This document shows positions 35,521 through 44,132 of a DNA stretch of 64,000 bases, one piece after another (the stretch's first letter is position 1; the number at the start of each line of letters is the position of its first letter). The stretch is from assembly GCF_003337315.1 (NCBI RefSeq), contig NZ_QPJV01000001.1, positions 186,001-250,000 on the forward strand, given 5' to 3'. A model generated the notes under the pieces. The model had not been told where the DNA came from. It saw only the letters and a program-made list of their open reading frames with translations, and ran no database searches. Origin of the DNA: Vagococcus fluvialis. GTDB lineage: Bacteria; Bacillota; Bacilli; Lactobacillales; Vagococcaceae. The translations under genes and the position numbers were made by a program.

Positions 35521-36261
35521 TTACATTCCTTCTTCTTTTTTAACTTCTGCTAATAAGCGAGTCATCTCATCTGTCATCTCTAATTTTTCTAACATATCTG
35601 GTCGTCTAAGTAAGGTTCTTCTTAGAGATTCTTTTAGTTGCCACTCTTCAATCAGTTTATGATTACCATTGGTTAATACATGAGGAACTTCCATGCCTTC
35701 ATAATCAGCTGGCCTTGTATATTGGGGATGTTCTAAGAGACCTGTTGAATGAGAATCTCCAATTGCAGATTCATTATTGCCTAAAACTTCTGGTAATAAA
35801 CGTACTGTGGCATCAATCATTGTCATAGCACCTAATTCACCACCAGTTAAAACATAATCTCCTAATGACACTTCATCAGTAACTAGACTTCTAATTCGCT
35901 CATCATAGCCTTCATAATGACCACAAATAAAGACCAAATGCTCTTCTTCAGAAAATTCTTCAGCCATTTTTTGATTAAAAGGTTTGCCAGCTGGATCAAG
36001 TAAAATCACACGTTGATTTGCATGAGCTACTTCTTCTTGAATCGCTTTTAACCCATCATGAATTGGTTGGACTTTTAGTAACATCCCAGCCCCTCCACCG
36101 TAAGGATAATCATCCACTTGCTTATGTTTATTAGTAGAAAAATCTCTAAAATTACTCACTTTAACTTCAAGTAACCCTTTATCAATGGCTTTCCCTAAAA
36201 TAGACTCTGTTAATGGACCTTCAAACATTCTTGGGAATAGTGTTAATACATCAATTCTCAT
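35521..36261 (-). CDS. trmD: tRNA (guanine-37-N1)-methyltransferase
   Basis: The 246-residue SPOUT enzyme has [17 protein letters not shown] at the start and the AdoMet trefoil-knot motifs [12 protein letters not shown] and [15 protein letters not shown]. It methylates G37 of tRNAs to prevent frameshifting. The start overlaps the rimM stop by one base, so the pair is translationally coupled. The C-terminal DNA/tRNA-binding part is complete. Confidence 0.97.
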   Translation of the reverse strand: MRIDVLTLFPRMFEGPLTESILGKAIDKGLLEVKVSNFRDFSTNKHKQVDDYPYGGGAGMLLKVQPIHDGLKAIQEEVAHANQRVILLDPAGKPFNQKMAEEFSEEEHLVFICGHYEGYDERIRSLVTDEVSLGDYVLTGGELGAMTMIDATVRLLPEVLGNNESAIGDSHSTGLLEHPQYTRPADYEGMEVPHVLTNGNHKLIEEWQLKESLRRTLLRRPDMLEKLEMTDEMTRLLAEVKKEEGM

Positions 36262-36782
36262 TAGTCAATCAACCCTTCAGGTATTTCAACGTCAACACGA
36301 TTATTCTCTACATCTACAGATTTAACCACTGATTCAATATAAGGGATTAAAATGTCTTTAGCACCCTTTTTATTTTGACCAATTACCCATACGTCATTTG
36401 CTCCTGGTGAAAGGATTTCTTTAATCGTACCAAGTAATTGTCCCTCTTCATCATAAACTTCTAAACCAATAATTTCATGATAATAAAAAGCATTTTCTTC
36501 TAACTCGCCAATCTCTTCTTTTGAAATTTTTAAAATACCATCACGATATTTTTCAACATCATTAATATTAGGATGACCTTCAAAACTAACGATATCAAAG
36601 TTTTTATGCTTACGATGACTTTTAATAATTAATGATATTGGCTTTTTATTTTCTTGGAATAAAAATAATTCATTTCCTTTTTTGTATCGTTCATTTGAAA
36701 AGTCTGTTTTAGAGATAACTCTAACTTCACCTTTAATTCCTTGGGTATTTACAATTTTTCCTACATTTAAATATTCTGTCAC
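36261..36782 (-). CDS. rimM: 16S rRNA processing protein RimM
   Basis: The 173-residue protein has the N-terminal RimM domain ([17 protein letters not shown]) and the C-terminal PRC-barrel ([37 protein letters not shown]). It binds S19 and helps mature the 30S head. It is first in rimM-trmD-rplS; the gap to the lipoprotein gene upstream contains a terminator, so it probably has its own promoter. Confidence 0.96.
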   Translation of the reverse strand: MTEYLNVGKIVNTQGIKGEVRVISKTDFSNERYKKGNELFLFQENKKPISLIIKSHRKHKNFDIVSFEGHPNINDVEKYRDGILKISKEEIGELEENAFYYHEIIGLEVYDEEGQLLGTIKEILSPGANDVWVIGQNKKGAKDILIPYIESVVKSVDVENNRVDVEIPEGLID

Positions 36783-36880
36783 TTAAATAATCTCCTCTTC
36801 ATCTAAAATGTCTTTCTCATTGTATCATTGAACCGAAAAAGTGTCATTTAAATTACTACAAATCTAGTTACTTTTAACAT

Positions 36881-36916
36881 AAAAAAGAACCATAAAATCG
36901 AAATTTTATGATTCTT
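36881..36916 (-). terminator. intrinsic terminator of the lipoprotein gene
   Basis: AAGAA-c-CATAAAAT pairs with ATTTTATG-a-TTCTT (36885-36916), followed by a T6 run on the minus strand. Confidence 0.85.
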
Positions 36917-36922
36917 AAAAAA

Positions 36923-37375
36923 TTAGTTTATCGGTTTAATACTTCTAATTGAACTACCAGAAATTTGTGGTGGAATTGAGAATGTCATTTGAGCTGGTGT
37001 GTTGATGACAAATTCAAGTTCATCCCCAACTTCTAAATCTTCAGGATCAAAATCTTTTAATGTTTCAACATCTACCATTAACGTCACACCACTTGCATTA
37101 AATGTATCGATTAATTTATCAGGATCTTCGATTGCTTCGACAGTAGCAAAGTGTAGACTAACTGTTTCTTCATCTAAAACAGGAATTTCACCTATTTTAC
37201 CTTTAAATGTAGCAGTTTCACCCTCAGCTTGAGCTTCTTTAGTTGAACTTTTAGTCTCTACTGTTTTAGATGATTCAGCTGTAGACTCACTCGTTCCATC
37301 TTTTTTTTTGTTTCCACATGCAGCTAAAGTTAAGCTTAATAGTACTATGCTCGTTACTAATAATCTTTTTTTCAT
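36923..37375 (-). CDS. small surface lipoprotein of unknown function
   Basis: The protein has about 150 residues from ATG 37373-37375 (AGGTG upstream; a GTG three codons earlier is possible). It has a type II signal peptide with lipobox SLTLAACG, a Ser/Thr/Glu/Lys-rich linker (about 25-55), then a compact domain with TATFKGKIGEIPVLDEETVSLHF. The linker and charge suggest a surface-exposed domain tethered to the membrane. I do not recognise the C-terminal domain. It lies between khpA and rimM but has terminators on both sides. Confidence 0.8.
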   Translation of the reverse strand: MKKRLLVTSIVLLSLTLAACGNKKKDGTSESTAESSKTVETKSSTKEAQAEGETATFKGKIGEIPVLDEETVSLHFATVEAIEDPDKLIDTFNASGVTLMVDVETLKDFDPEDLEVGDELEFVINTPAQMTFSIPPQISGSSIRSIKPIN

Positions 37376-37461
37376 AACTTTCACCTATTTTCTTTTTATT
37401 ATAATTCAATTCTAAACGAATTTTTTCTTTTCGTAAATGAAAACTAAAGTTATTTAATAAA

Positions 37462-37491
37462 AAAACACATAGTATAAAAACTATGTGTTTT
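37462..37491 (-). terminator. intrinsic terminator after khpA
   Basis: AAAACACATAG pairs perfectly with CTATGTGTTTT around an 8-nt loop, with a T run on the minus strand. It overlaps the khpA stop. Confidence 0.88.
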
Positions 37492-37735
37492 AATTCCCAT
37501 CTAAAATATTCAAACGAACTTTTTTTGGTTCTTTTGTACGTACACTGTAGACAATTGTTCGAATTGCTTTTGCTACTCTACCTTGCTTACCGATAATACG
37601 TCCTATATCCTCAGGGGCAACTGTTAAGTTGTATTCCATGAATTGATCACCTTCAGTAATCTCTAAATGGACATTTTCAGGTTGACTAACTAACGGACGG
37701 ACAATGGTTAATACCAAATCTTTAACATCAGTCAT
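37490..37735 (-). CDS. khpA: KH-domain RNA-binding protein KhpA
   Basis: The 81-residue protein is a single KH domain with the GxxG loop in DIGRIIGKQGRVAKAIRTIV. KhpA forms a complex with KhpB (EloR) and affects cell elongation and sRNA binding in related bacteria. It lies 13 nt after rpsP, the conserved arrangement. Confidence 0.92.
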   Translation of the reverse strand: MTDVKDLVLTIVRPLVSQPENVHLEITEGDQFMEYNLTVAPEDIGRIIGKQGRVAKAIRTIVYSVRTKEPKKVRLNILDGN

Positions 37736-37748
37736 TCAGAGTCCCACC

Positions 37749-38024
37749 TTACTTTTTAGTGTATTTAGCTTCGTGATGTTTTTGCATAATTCCTTCACGA
37801 GATAAAATGTTACGAACTGTGTCAGAAGGTTGAGCACCTTGTGATAACCAGTTTAAGATTTCTTCTTCTTTTACTGTAACTTGAGCAGGGTTAGTTAATG
37901 GGTTGTATGTTCCCACAACTTCGATGTAACGTCCATCACGTGGTGAACGAGAATCTGCTACTACCATTCTGTAAAAAGGTTTCTTTTTAGAACCCATGCG
38001 TTTTAAACGAATTTTAACTGCCAT
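37749..38024 (-). CDS. rpsP: 30S ribosomal protein S16
   Basis: The 91-residue protein has the S16 signature ([32 protein letters not shown] in part and [10 protein letters not shown]). It starts after GGAGGTGCC. In most Firmicutes rpsP directly follows ffh; here 7.7 kb of other genes separates them. Confidence 0.97.
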   Translation of the reverse strand: MAVKIRLKRMGSKKKPFYRMVVADSRSPRDGRYIEVVGTYNPLTNPAQVTVKEEEILNWLSQGAQPSDTVRNILSREGIMQKHHEAKYTKK

Positions 38025-38121
38025 TTATTGGCACCTCCAGATATATTTCTTAATCACAAGAGATATCATAACAGTTTTTTTTGAGGTTGTAAAGTGTTTT
38101 TTCTTTACAGCTTAAATTTTA

Positions 38122-39003
38122 TTAAAATTTCAATTGATAGCTATCTGTTAAGCTCAAATGTCCCACTGAAAACTCTAACATATCAGCTGCTATTAATTTT
38201 TCTAAAGCTTTTGTTATCTGTTCTTTTTCTTCTACTCTAACAACTAAGCCATGTTCGTTTAAAGAAACAAGGTATTTATCTGGAAATAACTCTGTTGCCT
38301 CTTCTAAAGAAATACCCTTTAATCTGATATATGTGGACTCATCTGCATAGCCTTGCTTTTTATCAAGAAATAACTCTAGTACACCACCAAAAAGAAAAAA
38401 GATTCGATTTGAATATTTTTCTAAATTTTCTAAAAGATGGGAAGCAATTACTATTGTTTTCCCCTCATCTCGTTTTTTGATAATAACTTTTGAGATCAAT
38501 TCTACATTATTTGGATCGAGTCCATTCATCACTTCATCCATTAGCATAATTTTCGTATCACTCACCATCTGCATGGCAAAACATAATCGTTGTTTCATTC
38601 CTAAAGAATAATCAGATACTTTTTTCTTAACATAATGACCCATTTCGAGTTCTTTAATCACATCATCTACAGATATATTTTTTCGTTTATACATATCTTG
38701 ATACATTTTCAAATGATCATAACCTGATAAATGAGGGTATAAATCATTTTGATCTGGCATCATGGATATGTCTTGGTAAATACGGCTATTTTCTTTTGGA
38801 CCTTTGTATTTTTTACTCCCTTCAATCACTACTTCCCCTGATTGTGGTTTTAAATAATTCATCATCACATTTAGTAAGGTGCTTTTTCCTGTTCCATTTG
38901 GAGCAACTAAACCGATAACTTCTCCTGATTCAAAAGTTTCATTCAAATTTCTTAGTACATGATGTTTACCAAAGCTCACGTTGATATTTTTTAATTCAAT
39001 CAT
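38122..39003 (-). CDS. ABC transporter ATP-binding protein (bacitracin/lantibiotic exporter type)
   Basis: The 293-residue ATPase has Walker A GLVAPNGTGKSTLL, a divergent signature YSLGMKQRLCFAM, Walker B IMLMDEVMNGLDP and the switch region VIASHLLENLEKY. The LGMKQR signature and the C-terminal extension of about 80 residues are typical of the BcrA/NatA-type group that works with ABC-2 permeases. It is last in a three-gene operon after two permeases (13 nt gap) and should form a complex with both. The substrate is unknown. Confidence 0.88.
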   Translation of the reverse strand: MIELKNINVSFGKHHVLRNLNETFESGEVIGLVAPNGTGKSTLLNVMMNYLKPQSGEVVIEGSKKYKGPKENSRIYQDISMMPDQNDLYPHLSGYDHLKMYQDMYKRKNISVDDVIKELEMGHYVKKKVSDYSLGMKQRLCFAMQMVSDTKIMLMDEVMNGLDPNNVELISKVIIKKRDEGKTIVIASHLLENLEKYSNRIFFLFGGVLELFLDKKQGYADESTYIRLKGISLEEATELFPDKYLVSLNEHGLVVRVEEKEQITKALEKLIAADMLEFSVGHLSLTDSYQLKF

Positions 39004-39016
39004 CTTTTTTCTCCTT

Positions 39017-40192
39017 TTACAGTAACTTTTTGAATCGGCTATGTAAGGCTAAAATAATAACCAAGACAAGTAGACAAACACTGACAGTCATAACTCCAGA
39101 CTGAAAATTCAAATTAACATCGGCCCAGAAAAATCCTTTATGACCTGTTAAGACATCTCCCACTCTAACGTAACTAGTTGGAAAATACGTTATGGTATGA
39201 ATGTCTCCGTAACCAAAACGATTATAAAGTAACTCTAAAAATGGTAAACTGACTGTTAAAATTAATAAAAAATAAGCATTTTTTATCCAAATTCCTAAAA
39301 TTAAATTAATACAAATAGCAACAGCTACTAGTAAAGTAATTAAAATAAAGGCTTGTAATAAATAAGTCCCAAGATGGATGTTTTTAAACATTAAGTCGGT
39401 AATAAGAGGCATATGCTCTTTATAATAACTAACAGGAATTGGTATATTTAAACGTCCAAATCCATTACTTAAACCAATACCAATAAAGCCAACACTTAGA
39501 GGAATTAAACTGACAAAAACACCAAGTGAAGCAACTAAAAACTTCACCATTATTTTTTTGCCATCACTTAAAGGCATCCCTTTTAACAAACTTTTGTGCC
39601 CTCGATCTTTTGCTATCATATCCATAGAAAAAACTAACCCTAAAATAATAAACATCACAGGTAATAAATAATTAAGGGCTCTAACTAAAGCATGAGCTGC
39701 TGTTTTTTCATTGATCAAAGATAAATCAATCTCTCTTTTACCTTCAGAATAACCTAACAACTTATGGCTGGTTGCCATTCTTTCGTAAAATCCTTCTTCA
39801 CTAGCATAGATGTTGCCATCCTTAAAATATAGTGGGCTAAAATCTGTACCAAAATAATACCACTCACTTCTAATCTTAGCTAATTCACGATAATCTTTTT
39901 TCTCAAGAGCATTTAATTGTGCGTGCTCATTTTCTACAAGTGGTGTGAACAAGGCTACTGCCCCTAAAGTATCAGGATGAGTTTCTCCTTCTAAGTTAAC
40001 ATTTGCTAAAAAGTCATCCTTTGTATCAACACTTGCTTGTAATTTTTCTTTAGACACTGTTTCAATTGCTTGATAATTATTATCTATTTGAATCCAATAA
40101 AATAAAGAAAAGAAAAGTAATAGCAAATAAATAGCTAAGTTTTTACGATTTGTAAAAAATTCTCGGCATTCCCATTTAAAATATGCTGTCAT
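39017..40192 (-). CDS. ABC-2 type permease subunit
   Basis: The 391-residue membrane protein has one helix near residues 20-35, a large extracellular loop (about 36-170) and then five or so helices in the second half (LLPVMFIILGLVFSMDMIA, FLVASLGVFVSLIPLSVGFIGIGL, LLQAFILITLLVAVAICINLILGI). The charged motif AKDRGHKSLLKGMPLS before helix 3 resembles the coupling segment of ABC-2 permeases. Start and stop overlap its neighbours. It pairs with the other permease (40192-41301). Confidence 0.85.
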   Translation of the reverse strand: MTAYFKWECREFFTNRKNLAIYLLLLFFSLFYWIQIDNNYQAIETVSKEKLQASVDTKDDFLANVNLEGETHPDTLGAVALFTPLVENEHAQLNALEKKDYRELAKIRSEWYYFGTDFSPLYFKDGNIYASEEGFYERMATSHKLLGYSEGKREIDLSLINEKTAAHALVRALNYLLPVMFIILGLVFSMDMIAKDRGHKSLLKGMPLSDGKKIMVKFLVASLGVFVSLIPLSVGFIGIGLSNGFGRLNIPIPVSYYKEHMPLITDLMFKNIHLGTYLLQAFILITLLVAVAICINLILGIWIKNAYFLLILTVSLPFLELLYNRFGYGDIHTITYFPTSYVRVGDVLTGHKGFFWADVNLNFQSGVMTVSVCLLVLVIILALHSRFKKLL

Positions 40193-41301
40193 TAGCCTCT
40201 CACTCCTTTCAAACCACGTTTACTAATTAAGGAAGTCAGAAAACCTAAAATAACACTAGCAACTACTAAATAAACTGCTCCAAATACTGGATTCAATAAG
40301 GTTGTTGTATCTGTTAAGTAATGACCATTAAATAAGTAACTTGGAATAATAAACGAGCCTAAATACCAAGGTGCTTGGCTAATAAATCCAGGCAATAAAA
40401 TTGTTAAAGCATAAATGATTAGTTCAATAATTAAAGTTAAGTAGAAATTTTTTACGATAATATTTAAGAAAACTGACAAAATAAAAACAAATAGAAATAA
40501 AATAGATAAATAGACAAAGTACAGTCCTATAATTTTCCAATTAGCTAGAATGGAAAAATTAACTAGCTGAATCACATTAACTTGATTCAAATCATTCATC
40601 GGATTACCTAAAATTTGTGTCAATAAAAAGCTAACTCCTAAAGTGGAGGTAAAACTAATGACAAAGAATATATATAACACACTAATTTTAGTTAGCATAC
40701 GCTTCATAAAAGTCTTAGGTTGACCTTTGATAAGGGAGCTATGCTCATACTCATCCTCTAAGACATTCGCTGTTAAAAAGGCACAGATTGGAAACCAAAC
40801 AACACCTAAAATGGTTAGGAATAATAAAGTTAAACTCCCAAAAGTTTCTGGTTTTAAAATAACTTCTTGCTCATTATCAATTAAATGATTATAAAAAGCT
40901 TCTTCTTTAAGTGTTTCTGTTATATTTGGTTGTAAAATTTTAATAGAATCTGTAAAGTCTTTTTCTTTTCTAATTTCCAGTCTTAACTGATTTAATTCTT
41001 GACCTGTTTCTATATATTTTTTTGGTTGTTCAAATAAAACACTGTTTAATTGTCTTGCTAAAATTGATTTTTGTAATAATAAATTTTGATAGACTGGTGT
41101 TCCCTCATCACTATTAACAACTTGGAAAGACAACAGACTAGCTGTAACTTGTAAGGCTTCACTTTTATTTTTCAATTCAAAGGTTTGATACTTATCAGTG
41201 TGAACATAAGTAAATAATACTGACATTAGCAAACAACCTAAGAGCATAAAAAGAATATTAAGCGGTCTTTTGACAGCTCTTCTAAACTCCTCTTTCATCA
41301 T
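40192..41301 (-). CDS. ABC-2 type permease subunit
   Basis: The 369-residue protein has the same plan as the next permease: one helix at about 13-31, an extracellular loop, then five C-terminal helices, with EDEYEHSSLIKGQPKTFMKRM as the coupling segment. The two are diverged paralogues and likely form a heterodimeric channel. It is first in the operon, overlapping the next gene by one base. A terminator (41374-41401) separates it from kdpE upstream. Confidence 0.85.
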   Translation of the reverse strand: MMKEEFRRAVKRPLNILFMLLGCLLMSVLFTYVHTDKYQTFELKNKSEALQVTASLLSFQVVNSDEGTPVYQNLLLQKSILARQLNSVLFEQPKKYIETGQELNQLRLEIRKEKDFTDSIKILQPNITETLKEEAFYNHLIDNEQEVILKPETFGSLTLLFLTILGVVWFPICAFLTANVLEDEYEHSSLIKGQPKTFMKRMLTKISVLYIFFVISFTSTLGVSFLLTQILGNPMNDLNQVNVIQLVNFSILANWKIIGLYFVYLSILFLFVFILSVFLNIIVKNFYLTLIIELIIYALTILLPGFISQAPWYLGSFIIPSYLFNGHYLTDTTTLLNPVFGAVYLVVASVILGFLTSLISKRGLKGVRG

Positions 41302-41373
41302 AACTCCCCCAATTCTTGGAACTCTCTCCTTTGTATCTTATCAAATATTAATAATTCTTTAAACAAAATAAAA

Positions 41374-41401
41374 AAAATAAGCACAAAAACGTACTTATTT
41401 T
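41374..41401 (-). terminator. intrinsic terminator after kdpE
   Basis: AAAATAAG pairs with CTTATTTT around a 12-nt region, then a T8 run on the minus strand. It overlaps the kdpE stop. Confidence 0.75.
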
Positions 41402-42083
41402 AGTCTTTTTCACTCATTCGGTAGCCAACACCAATTTCAGTCTGAATATATTCAGGTTCTACGGGATTTTTTTCTATTTTTTTTCGTAAGTTAGACATAT
41501 TCACTCGTAAAGTCAGTGGATTCATACTTCCCATTCCCCACACTGCTTTTGATAAAAAATCATGGGTTAACACTTTACCTTTGTTTTCCATTAAAATTTT
41601 CATTAAAAGGTATTCATTTTTAGTTAGATGAATCGACTCATTATTAAGTTTAACTTCTCTCTTATCTATATCCAGACTTAAATTTCCATTAATAAGTGTA
41701 GTACTCTCATTTTTTTGTTGACCTCGTTTAAAATGTCTAGTTGTTGTTCTAATTCTTGTTAGAAGCTCACCACTACCAAAGGGTTTTGTTAGATAATCAT
41801 CTGCATCTAAATCTAGAGCTTTAATTTTAGTCTCTTCATCAGATCTTGCTGAGATAACAATAATTGGGACATCACTAGTTTTTCTAAAGGTTTCTAAAAA
41901 AATTAACCCGTCTTTATCTGGTAATCCTAAATCAAGTAAAATTAATTCTACAGGATATGTTCTAAGCATCATCTCTGCTGATTCTACCGTTGCTGCATGA
42001 AGTAATTCATAGTTTTCACTCTTTAGAAGTGGCTTTAAAAATTCGAGGATACGCTCATCATCCTCAACTAATAAAATTAACAA
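41400..42083 (-). CDS. kdpE: KdpE-like OmpR-family response regulator
   Basis: The 227-residue regulator is intact: receiver with Asp51 (LILLDLGLPDKDG), Lys in DDYLTKPFGS, and a winged helix with LTKNEYLLMKILMENKGKVLTHDFL and RVNMSNLRKKIE. It starts at TTG 42081-42083 with AAGGAGAGG upstream, two bases after the kinase remnant stop, so the two were coupled. KdpE turns on kdpFABC during K limitation, but that operon is deleted here, leaving the regulator without pump and with a headless kinase. Confidence 0.85.
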   Translation of the reverse strand: MLILLVEDDERILEFLKPLLKSENYELLHAATVESAEMMLRTYPVELILLDLGLPDKDGLIFLETFRKTSDVPIIVISARSDEETKIKALDLDADDYLTKPFGSGELLTRIRTTTRHFKRGQQKNESTTLINGNLSLDIDKREVKLNNESIHLTKNEYLLMKILMENKGKVLTHDFLSKAVWGMGSMNPLTLRVNMSNLRKKIEKNPVEPEYIQTEIGVGYRMSEKD

Positions 42084-42085
42084 GT

Positions 42086-42580
42086 TTATCCTCTCCTTCT
42101 TCTTAATTCAATAACCACATCAATTTCATCATCATGTGTTTCTGCAACATAAATCAAGCCATTGTGAGCTGTAATAATTGTTTTAACGATTGAAAGACCG
42201 ATTCCTAACCCTTTTTTAGAGTCAATTACTTCGTCTTTTTCTTTGTTTTCAAATAAGGAGTGAAGTAATTTAACATCTTCCCCGCTTCCTTTGTTAATCA
42301 CATGAATCCGTGTCATTTGATTTTTTTCTTCAACTTTTAATTGAATCATCTGATTTTTATCCCCATATCTGACACTGTTTTCAAGTAAGTTAAAGATAAC
42401 TTGCTCCATTAAAATGGCATCTACTTGAACAAGAACTAAATCCTTCGGTAATTCAACTTTAAGATTAATCTCAGGATAATATTTTTTAATTCTTGAAACA
42501 GCTGCTGATAAAATATCATCTAATACTTCCTCTGATTTTCTAACTTCCATCTTCTGTGTATCAATCCGAGTATCGGTATT
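42086..42580 (-). pseudogene. kdpD: KdpD sensor kinase, C-terminal remnant
   Basis: About 165 codons remain: the segment DTRIDTQKMEVRKSEEVLDD that follows the H-box helices, and the complete HATPase domain (NLLENSVRYG, GLGIGLSIVKTII). The N-terminal KdpD and Usp domains, the four membrane helices and the HisKA histidine are missing. The frame upstream is closed by TAG at 42599-42601. An ATG at 42550 could start a 154-residue protein, but it cannot autophosphorylate. It is fused in a different frame to the kdpA remnant, so one deletion explains both. Confidence 0.82.
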
Positions 42581-42636
42581 GATGTTAATAATAGAAAACT
42601 AAAAAATAAAAGCATAATCCATGTAAAGGACATCAT
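42520..42636 (-). pseudogene. kdpA: KdpA N-terminal remnant
   Basis: A 38-codon frame starts MMSFTWIMLLFFSFLLLTSIPILGL, a single helix with the SIP-LG pattern typical of the first KdpA helix, then runs in the wrong frame into kdpD sequence and stops. Its ATG overlaps the kdpF stop (ATGA) as in intact kdpFA. Roughly 550 residues of KdpA and all of KdpB and KdpC are gone. Confidence 0.65.
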
Positions 42637-42713
42637 TTTTTATCCCCCAAAAACAATTCATAAAATAAATAAGCTAACGTTATAACCGCAATCATAGCAA
42701 TGATAATAATCAC
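42633..42713 (-). CDS. kdpF: KdpF-like small membrane protein
   Basis: A 26-residue reading frame starts at GTG 42711-42713, with GGGAGG (42722-42727) seven bases upstream, and encodes IIIIAMIAVITLAYLFYELFLGDKK. One hydrophobic helix followed by a short polar tail, with the Y-L-x-Y-x-L-x-x pattern, fits KdpF, the stabilising peptide of the Kdp K+ pump. It is intact but now has no pump. A -10 box TATACT (42744-42749) with a poor -35 box lies upstream, compatible with activation by KdpE. Confidence 0.72.
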   Translation of the reverse strand: MIIIIAMIAVITLAYLFYELFLGDKK

Positions 42714-42792
42714 AATAATTCCTCCCTTTTAATGAGTAAATGAAGTATAGCAAAATCGGTATAAAGATAGTGTTAAGAAAAATAGGACAAAA

Positions 42793-42820
42793 AAGAAGCC
42801 TACATTTTAGTAGACTTCTT
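42793..42820 (-). terminator. intrinsic terminator of the deacetylase gene
   Basis: AAGAAGTCTAC pairs with GTAGGCTTCTT on the minus strand around a 6-nt loop, then a T6 run. It lies between the deacetylase stop and the kdp remnant. Confidence 0.85.
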
Positions 42821-42826
42821 GATTTT

Positions 42827-44107
42827 TTATTCTCTCGCTTTCTCATCTATAACATCTTTTGTATTAAAAAAAGCATTTAAGACTGTGTTTTCACCTGTTA
42901 ATTCAGATTCAAATCGAATACCATCTACATTAATTCGTGAGTTACGATAAAATTCATTATCAAATTGCCCCCAAGAACTTTGAGTAGCATCAACATTACA
43001 ATAGATATCAAAACCTTGCTCTTTTAAATACGCAAATTTTTTATTTTCATCTTCTTCATATGGTAACCAATCATTAATGTCTGCTCCAAAAGGATAAACA
43101 AAGACTGAGGTTTTTCCAACAATCGGTGCAACTTCCTCTTGCCATAACTGATTGTCTCTTTGAATATCTTCTAAAGTTGATTTACCCATATCAATGTGTC
43201 CCCAGGAATGGGAAGCAAACGTCCAACCTGTAGCTTTCATTTTCTCGGCTACTTTTATAGCTTCTTCTTTTTCTTCCTTAGTTTTTTCATTATCACCATA
43301 AACTGATGGTGAGGTTCTATAACCTAGTACACCATTATAGCCTGTTAAAGCTATCATTCCCTTAGCTCCTTGATAAGAAAAATCTGGATGCTCTTTTACG
43401 AAACTGTCAATCAATGGGATCATATCAAAATCTCCAATTTCTTGATTGCCATTATCTGAATAGAGATTTTTAACCTCTTGATTAGTATCTAAAACTAACT
43501 TATCAGGAAATCCCTCCCCAGTCATATATTCATAATAGCTAACATCATCTTGAGATAGCACTAAAGGCTTTTTATTTTGAGGTAAATTAACACCTACAAA
43601 TTCTAGCTCATTATTACTATTCTTTTGAACGAGTTTTTCTAAACTAACTAACACATAACCATTTTTATATAATTCTTCAATTGAATGATTAAACTCTTCA
43701 ATGGTTACCATGTAATCTTTATAACCTTGTCCATTTTGAGCTGAACCGAAAGCTTTTTTAGAATCTTTGATTAAACTATGAAAAAACAAATGGGGGATTT
43801 TCCCTGGATCATCCCAGTGGACACTTGTTTTAATCAATTCATTAATTCTCGCTTTTAATTCCGTTGCTTTTTCTGAGCTGTCCGTTTCTAATAACTCTAA
43901 AGCTTTGTCGTAATAGTAACCAGAAACTAATTCATTCGCTTGGTCTAAATTGGTTTCATTCGGTTTTAGTATCACTTCTTCTTTCTCTGCAAGACTTGAC
44001 TCTTTATTTTTAACGATCTTTACAGCTAAAAAAGAAGAGACACTCACTACAACTAAAAGCAACACAGTTAATAATAAATAAATAACTTGTTTTTCTTTTT
44101 GTGTCAT
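42827..44107 (-). CDS. membrane-anchored polysaccharide deacetylase (CE4)
   Basis: The 426-residue protein has one N-terminal anchor helix (about 8-30) and an extracellular CE4 domain. The NodB motifs are recognisable though modified: VLSQDDVSYY (motif 1 Asp pair), ASHSWGHIDM (motif 2 His-x3-His metal ligands) and VYPFGAD (motif 3). Such enzymes remove acetyl groups from peptidoglycan or other surface polysaccharide. An extra N-terminal region of about 130 residues lies before the catalytic part. It follows the amidase gene by 25 nt and is probably co-transcribed. Confidence 0.82.
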   Translation of the reverse strand: MTQKEKQVIYLLLTVLLLVVVSVSSFLAVKIVKNKESSLAEKEEVILKPNETNLDQANELVSGYYYDKALELLETDSSEKATELKARINELIKTSVHWDDPGKIPHLFFHSLIKDSKKAFGSAQNGQGYKDYMVTIEEFNHSIEELYKNGYVLVSLEKLVQKNSNNELEFVGVNLPQNKKPLVLSQDDVSYYEYMTGEGFPDKLVLDTNQEVKNLYSDNGNQEIGDFDMIPLIDSFVKEHPDFSYQGAKGMIALTGYNGVLGYRTSPSVYGDNEKTKEEKEEAIKVAEKMKATGWTFASHSWGHIDMGKSTLEDIQRDNQLWQEEVAPIVGKTSVFVYPFGADINDWLPYEEDENKKFAYLKEQGFDIYCNVDATQSSWGQFDNEFYRNSRINVDGIRFESELTGENTVLNAFFNTKDVIDEKARE

Positions 44108-44132
44108 GAGTTCTCCTCCTTTTCATAAAATG

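Noticed and set aside
42658-42846. 62-codon minus-strand frame over the kdp upstream region
   Set aside because: It overlaps the deacetylase end, the terminator hairpin and the kdpF region in another frame; the kdpF frame has the ribosome site.
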